A stretch of DNA of 15,131 bases, taken from NCBI GenBank assembly GCA_036489905.1, contig DASXEX010000038.1:1-15131 (forward strand), given 5' to 3'. Position 1 is the stretch's first letter; every line of letters begins with the position of its first letter. Origin of the DNA: JAICLK01 sp036489905. Lineage in GTDB: Bacteria > Patescibacteriota > Saccharimonadia > Saccharimonadales > UBA4665. The position numbers and the translations under genes were made by a program. This document shows, in pieces, positions 13,548 to 15,131 of the stretch. The notes under the pieces were generated by a model. It had not been told where the DNA came from, did no database searches, and saw nothing but the letters and a program-made list of their open reading frames with translations.

Positions 13548-13808
13548 ATGGACAAAGATACCATTGACGATTTGAAGCAGTTTATCGCGACGTTGCTTTC
13601 GCAGCAGACGAGCGACTTGCGTGATGACATTGACGATTTACGCACGGATGTTGATGGGTTGCGCACGGATGTTAAACGGCTTGACGGGAAAATCGACGAC
13701 CTTTCAAGCTCGGTGGCCGAAGCCATCGACAATTCCAACGAAGAAACCGAAAAACGGCTTGATAATCACGAAGTGCGCATCACCAAACTCGAGGCAAAAC
13801 CCGCATAA
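13548..13808 (+). CDS. Small coiled-coil protein, 86 residues
   Basis: An 86-residue acidic protein that is coiled coil over most of its length. Heptads run from about residue 24 to 55 with Leu/Ile/Val at regular positions (DDIDDLRTDVDGLRTDV, then KRLDGKIDDL). Its NHEVRITKLEAKPA end pairs it with the protein at 12404-12706. No enzyme motif, signal peptide or membrane helix is seen; oligomerisation or a structural role is the most that can be said. It lies between exonuclease III and the MTH1-like Nudix gene, but has its own -10 box. Confidence 0.78.
   Translation: MDKDTIDDLKQFIATLLSQQTSDLRDDIDDLRTDVDGLRTDVKRLDGKIDDLSSSVAEAIDNSNEETEKRLDNHEVRITKLEAKPA
13638..13679 (+). repeat. Tandem 21-bp repeat encoding a coiled-coil heptad
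   Basis: Two adjacent 21-bp units share CGCACGGATGTT (13641-13652 and 13662-13673) in the same frame. Each encodes one heptad, LRTDVDG and LRTDVKR. The near-identical DNA suggests a recent duplication of one heptad. Confidence 0.75.
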
Positions 13809-13838
13809 AACTTCTTAGTCAATCCGTTACTTTCGCGC

Positions 13839-13844
13839 TACAAT
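13839..13844 (+). promoter_or_regulatory. -10 box (TACAAT) for leaderless Nudix gene
   Basis: TACAAT ends 6 nt before ATG 13851. No Shine-Dalgarno is present. Confidence 0.65.
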
Positions 13845-13850
13845 GAAGCG

Positions 13851-14315
13851 ATGAAACGCACCACGTTACTGTTTTTGCGCCGTGATAAACAAATTTTGCT
13901 GGCAATGAAAAAGCGCGGCTTTGGCGTGGACAAATGGAACGGCGCAGGGGGCAAACTCGAACCGAACGAAACCGTTTTGCAGGCCGCCATTCGCGAATGC
14001 CAAGAAGAAATCGGCGTCACGCCTATCAGCCAAAAACTCGTCGGAGAACTCCTTTTCGACCTGCCCGACGTCGAGCATTATTGCTACGTCTATACTGCAA
14101 CCGCATGGCAAGGCGAGCTCCGGGAAACCGAAGAAATGCGCCCGCAATGGTTCGCCGAAAATAAAATTCCCTACGACCAAATGTGGCCGGGCGATTCCAT
14201 CTGGATGCCGCTGCTACTTGCCGGCAAACCGTTCAAAGGCGCGGTCACGGTCGAAAAAGATCAGGTGAGGCAGCATGATATCAAGGAAGTAAAAAGCTTG
14301 AAGGAGCAAGTATGA
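13851..14315 (+). CDS. MTH1-like Nudix hydrolase (oxidised purine NTPs)
   Basis: A 154-residue Nudix enzyme. The Nudix box is complete: G34, E40, R48-E49, E52-E53, G55. Outside the box it resembles animal MTH1/NUDT1 closely: LLAMKKRGFGVDKWNGAGGK at the N-terminus and EEMRPQWF followed by MWPGDS and PLLLAGKPFKG near the C-terminus. MTH1 uses the Asn of WNG and two Asp residues in WPDD to hold oxidised bases; here the first of the two is Gly. Removal of 8-oxo-dGTP or a related damaged nucleotide is the likely job, matching the nearby exonuclease III. It starts 6 nt after a TACAAT box, and its stop overlaps a short ORF as ATGA. Confidence 0.9.
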   Translation: MKRTTLLFLRRDKQILLAMKKRGFGVDKWNGAGGKLEPNETVLQAAIRECQEEIGVTPISQKLVGELLFDLPDVEHYCYVYTATAWQGELRETEEMRPQWFAENKIPYDQMWPGDSIWMPLLLAGKPFKGAVTVEKDQVRQHDIKEVKSLKEQV

Positions 14316-14380
14316 CGCCCGACGAATACACGATTCGAGAAACATTCCTGGAAGTCGGCGACGGAACGCTTACGGCATAA
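14312..14380 (+). pseudogene. 22-codon ORF, possible remnant of a proline iminopeptidase-like gene
   Basis: ATG at 14312 overlaps the Nudix stop as ATGA and opens 22 codons ending in TAA at 14378-14380. The text TIRETFLEVGDG resembles the N-terminal start of proline iminopeptidase-type alpha/beta hydrolases (REGYLEVGDGH...), where the domain would continue for about 300 residues. Nothing similar follows in any forward frame, so this may be the stump of a deleted gene. The peptide is short, and a chance match or a true micro-protein coupled to the Nudix gene is possible. Its TAA lies inside the CATAAT box of the next gene. Confidence 0.35.
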
Positions 14381-14381
14381 T
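14376..14381 (+). promoter_or_regulatory. -10-like box (CATAAT) for the hydrolase gene
   Basis: CATAAT lies 27 nt before the ATG at 14409, so unlike most genes here the transcript would carry a leader of about 20 nt. That leader has no Shine-Dalgarno. Confidence 0.35.
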
Positions 14382-14408
14382 CGGTAGACAACAGAAAAGC
14401 CAAAACGC

Positions 14409-14999
14409 ATGCCAACGCAGTCATTCACCCATACAAGCCAGCCTTTGCGCTACTTTATTCTGTATGGATTTGTGGGTGGCAAGACGCACAGTCGAAAGTT
14501 TCGCAAATTGCTTGCGGCGCGCGGCTTACAGCCGGCGGGGAGCGCCGAGCTGGCAGACATTATCGTGGCACATTCGGCTGGCTGTTTTATGATTCCGGAG
14601 GCCACTTCGGCTCGATTGATTATGTTGGTCGGCTTGCCGTTGCAGCAGCAAAAAACTATCACCACGTTTTTACGGGCGCACCGCGAAAATATCCGCGCGT
14701 TCGCAGAGAACCGCCATATTGGACGATTCATGCGAATTTGGACATATAGCCTGTACTACGGCTTACGGCAGCCGCGCCGGAATTATCGGGCAGCGCGTAT
14801 GGTTGGCCGAACGACTCTCTCCATACCGAACGCTGAAAAAACACACGTCGTGCTCATCGCCAACCGGCACGATCCGTGGCTGAAGGCACCCCTGCTCGAT
14901 GAGTATATGGCAAAGCAACCGTTTAGTTTCATCTCACTGGCTGGTTCACACGACAATATTTGGGAACTTGGCTATGCACTTAACACCACCAATAATTGA
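14409..14999 (+). CDS. Small alpha/beta hydrolase (RBBP9/YdeN-like)
   Basis: A 196-residue single-domain alpha/beta hydrolase with no signal peptide. FILYGFVGG is the first strand with its oxyanion turn, the nucleophile is S56 in IIVAHSAG (usual motif GxSxG, here with Ala first), D155 in IANRHDPW is the likely acid, and H181 in AGSHDNIW the base. The order and size fit serine hydrolases of the RBBP9/YdeN group; the substrate is unknown. From E186 onward the last 11 codons and stop lie within the right inverted repeat, so the C-terminus may have been rewritten when the mobile element inserted. Only five residues separate the catalytic His from that point, so the fold could be slightly shortened. 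Confidence 0.72.
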   Translation: MPTQSFTHTSQPLRYFILYGFVGGKTHSRKFRKLLAARGLQPAGSAELADIIVAHSAGCFMIPEATSARLIMLVGLPLQQQKTITTFLRAHRENIRAFAENRHIGRFMRIWTYSLYYGLRQPRRNYRAARMVGRTTLSIPNAEKTHVVLIANRHDPWLKAPLLDEYMAKQPFSFISLAGSHDNIWELGYALNTTNN

Positions 15000-15005
15000 T
15001 GTATC
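14964..15005. repeat. Right copy of 42-bp inverted repeat (probable IS left end)
   Basis: This segment matches the reverse complement of bases 1-42 at 39 of 42 positions and ends 11 nt before a transposase start codon. That position suits the terminal inverted repeat of the IS1595-type element. It also encodes the C-terminal residues of the hydrolase. The outer boundary (the GAACTTGG end) is where similarity stops on comparison of the two copies. Confidence 0.75.
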
Positions 15006-15016
15006 CTTGAGGGGCG

Positions 15017-15131
15017 ATGAAGTTGTATCCTGTAAACGTGATCGACTTTCAAGATATGTTCCCAACAGACGAAGCGTGTTATGAATACTTGAAGCTTGTG
15101 AAATGGCCTGACGGATTTGTCTGCCCGTATT
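15017..15131 (+). CDS. IS1595-family transposase, N-terminal part (cut by window end)
   Basis: The last 115 bases encode the first 38 residues of a protein beginning MKLYPVNVIDFQDMFPTDEA. The text then has CYEYLKLVKWPDGFVCPY, which is the usual opening of IS1595/ISXO2-type transposases: FPTDEACxEYL, then WPDGFVCPxC as the first half of a zinc ribbon, followed in full-length proteins by a DDE domain of the IS1595 type. The window ends one base after the Tyr of CPY, where the second Cys is expected. GAGGGG at 15009-15014 is only two bases before the ATG, so it is a poor ribosome-binding site. The whole gene lies mostly outside the window, so completeness cannot be judged. Confidence 0.8.
   Translation, partial: MKLYPVNVIDFQDMFPTDEACYEYLKLVKWPDGFVCPY

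Noticed and set aside
1..15131. TGA recoded as Gly (Gracilibacteria-type code)
   Set aside because: Several well-defined genes end at TGA at the expected family length (both ABC genes, the 2754-3404 HD gene, the MTH1-like Nudix).
1..15131. CRISPR array or defence island
   Set aside because: No regularly spaced direct repeats, Cas, restriction or toxin-antitoxin genes were seen; the only tandem repeat is the 21-bp heptad pair at 13638-13679.

Overview
The window looks like chromosomal DNA of an ultra-small, reduced bacterium of the Candidate Phyla Radiation (Patescibacteria), with Saccharibacteria (TM7) the closest fit I can offer. The grounds are compact mixed-strand genes, small stand-alone house-keeping and repair enzymes, membrane-anchored Clp-like AAA+ and VKOR genes, tiny heptad-repeat proteins, and gene starts that mostly lack a Shine-Dalgarno sequence. 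TGA is used as an ordinary stop, so the recoded Gracilibacteria/Absconditabacteria are unlikely. The taxonomic call is inference; no rRNA is present.

Layout. The two edges carry inverted copies of a 42-bp sequence (1-42 and 14964-15005, 39/42 identical). The right copy runs into the first codons of an IS1595-type transposase that leaves the window at 15131. Inside, left to right: a frameshifted HD hydrolase (59-663); VKOR and a divergent Nramp transporter as a likely operon (744-2735); a second HD hydrolase (2754-3404); a MacB-type ABC exporter pair on the minus strand (3406-5534); a non-coding stretch with a possible micro-gene, a hairpin, tRNA-Ser(GGA) and a strong terminator (5535-5912); an AT-rich leader and glutamine synthetase (6042-7475); a methyltransferase-Nudix fusion (7512-8672); a two-gene operon of a small membrane protein and a membrane-anchored, degenerate Clp-like AAA+ protein (8715-11476); a divergent cytidylate-kinase-like gene on the minus strand (11457-12296); a repair/sanitation stretch with two small coiled-coil proteins around exonuclease III, followed by an MTH1-like Nudix (12404-14315); a possible remnant of a peptidase gene; a small alpha/beta hydrolase (14409-14999); and the IS end.

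How genes may work together. ExoIII and the MTH1-like Nudix would serve oxidative-damage repair and nucleotide-pool cleaning. VKOR would drive disulfide formation, though no DsbA-like partner lies in the window. The MacB pair forms one exporter. The 120-aa membrane protein and the Clp-like ATPase overlap by four bases and probably form a membrane complex.

The most notable signals are: a recurring TAnnnT box placed 6-7 nt before the start codon at eight genes (leaderless transcription); the Clp-like protein, which has lost both aromatic pore loops and the D1 arginine finger; the methyltransferase-Nudix fusion; the terminal inverted repeats with the transposase; and a tRNA-Ser with C at position 33.
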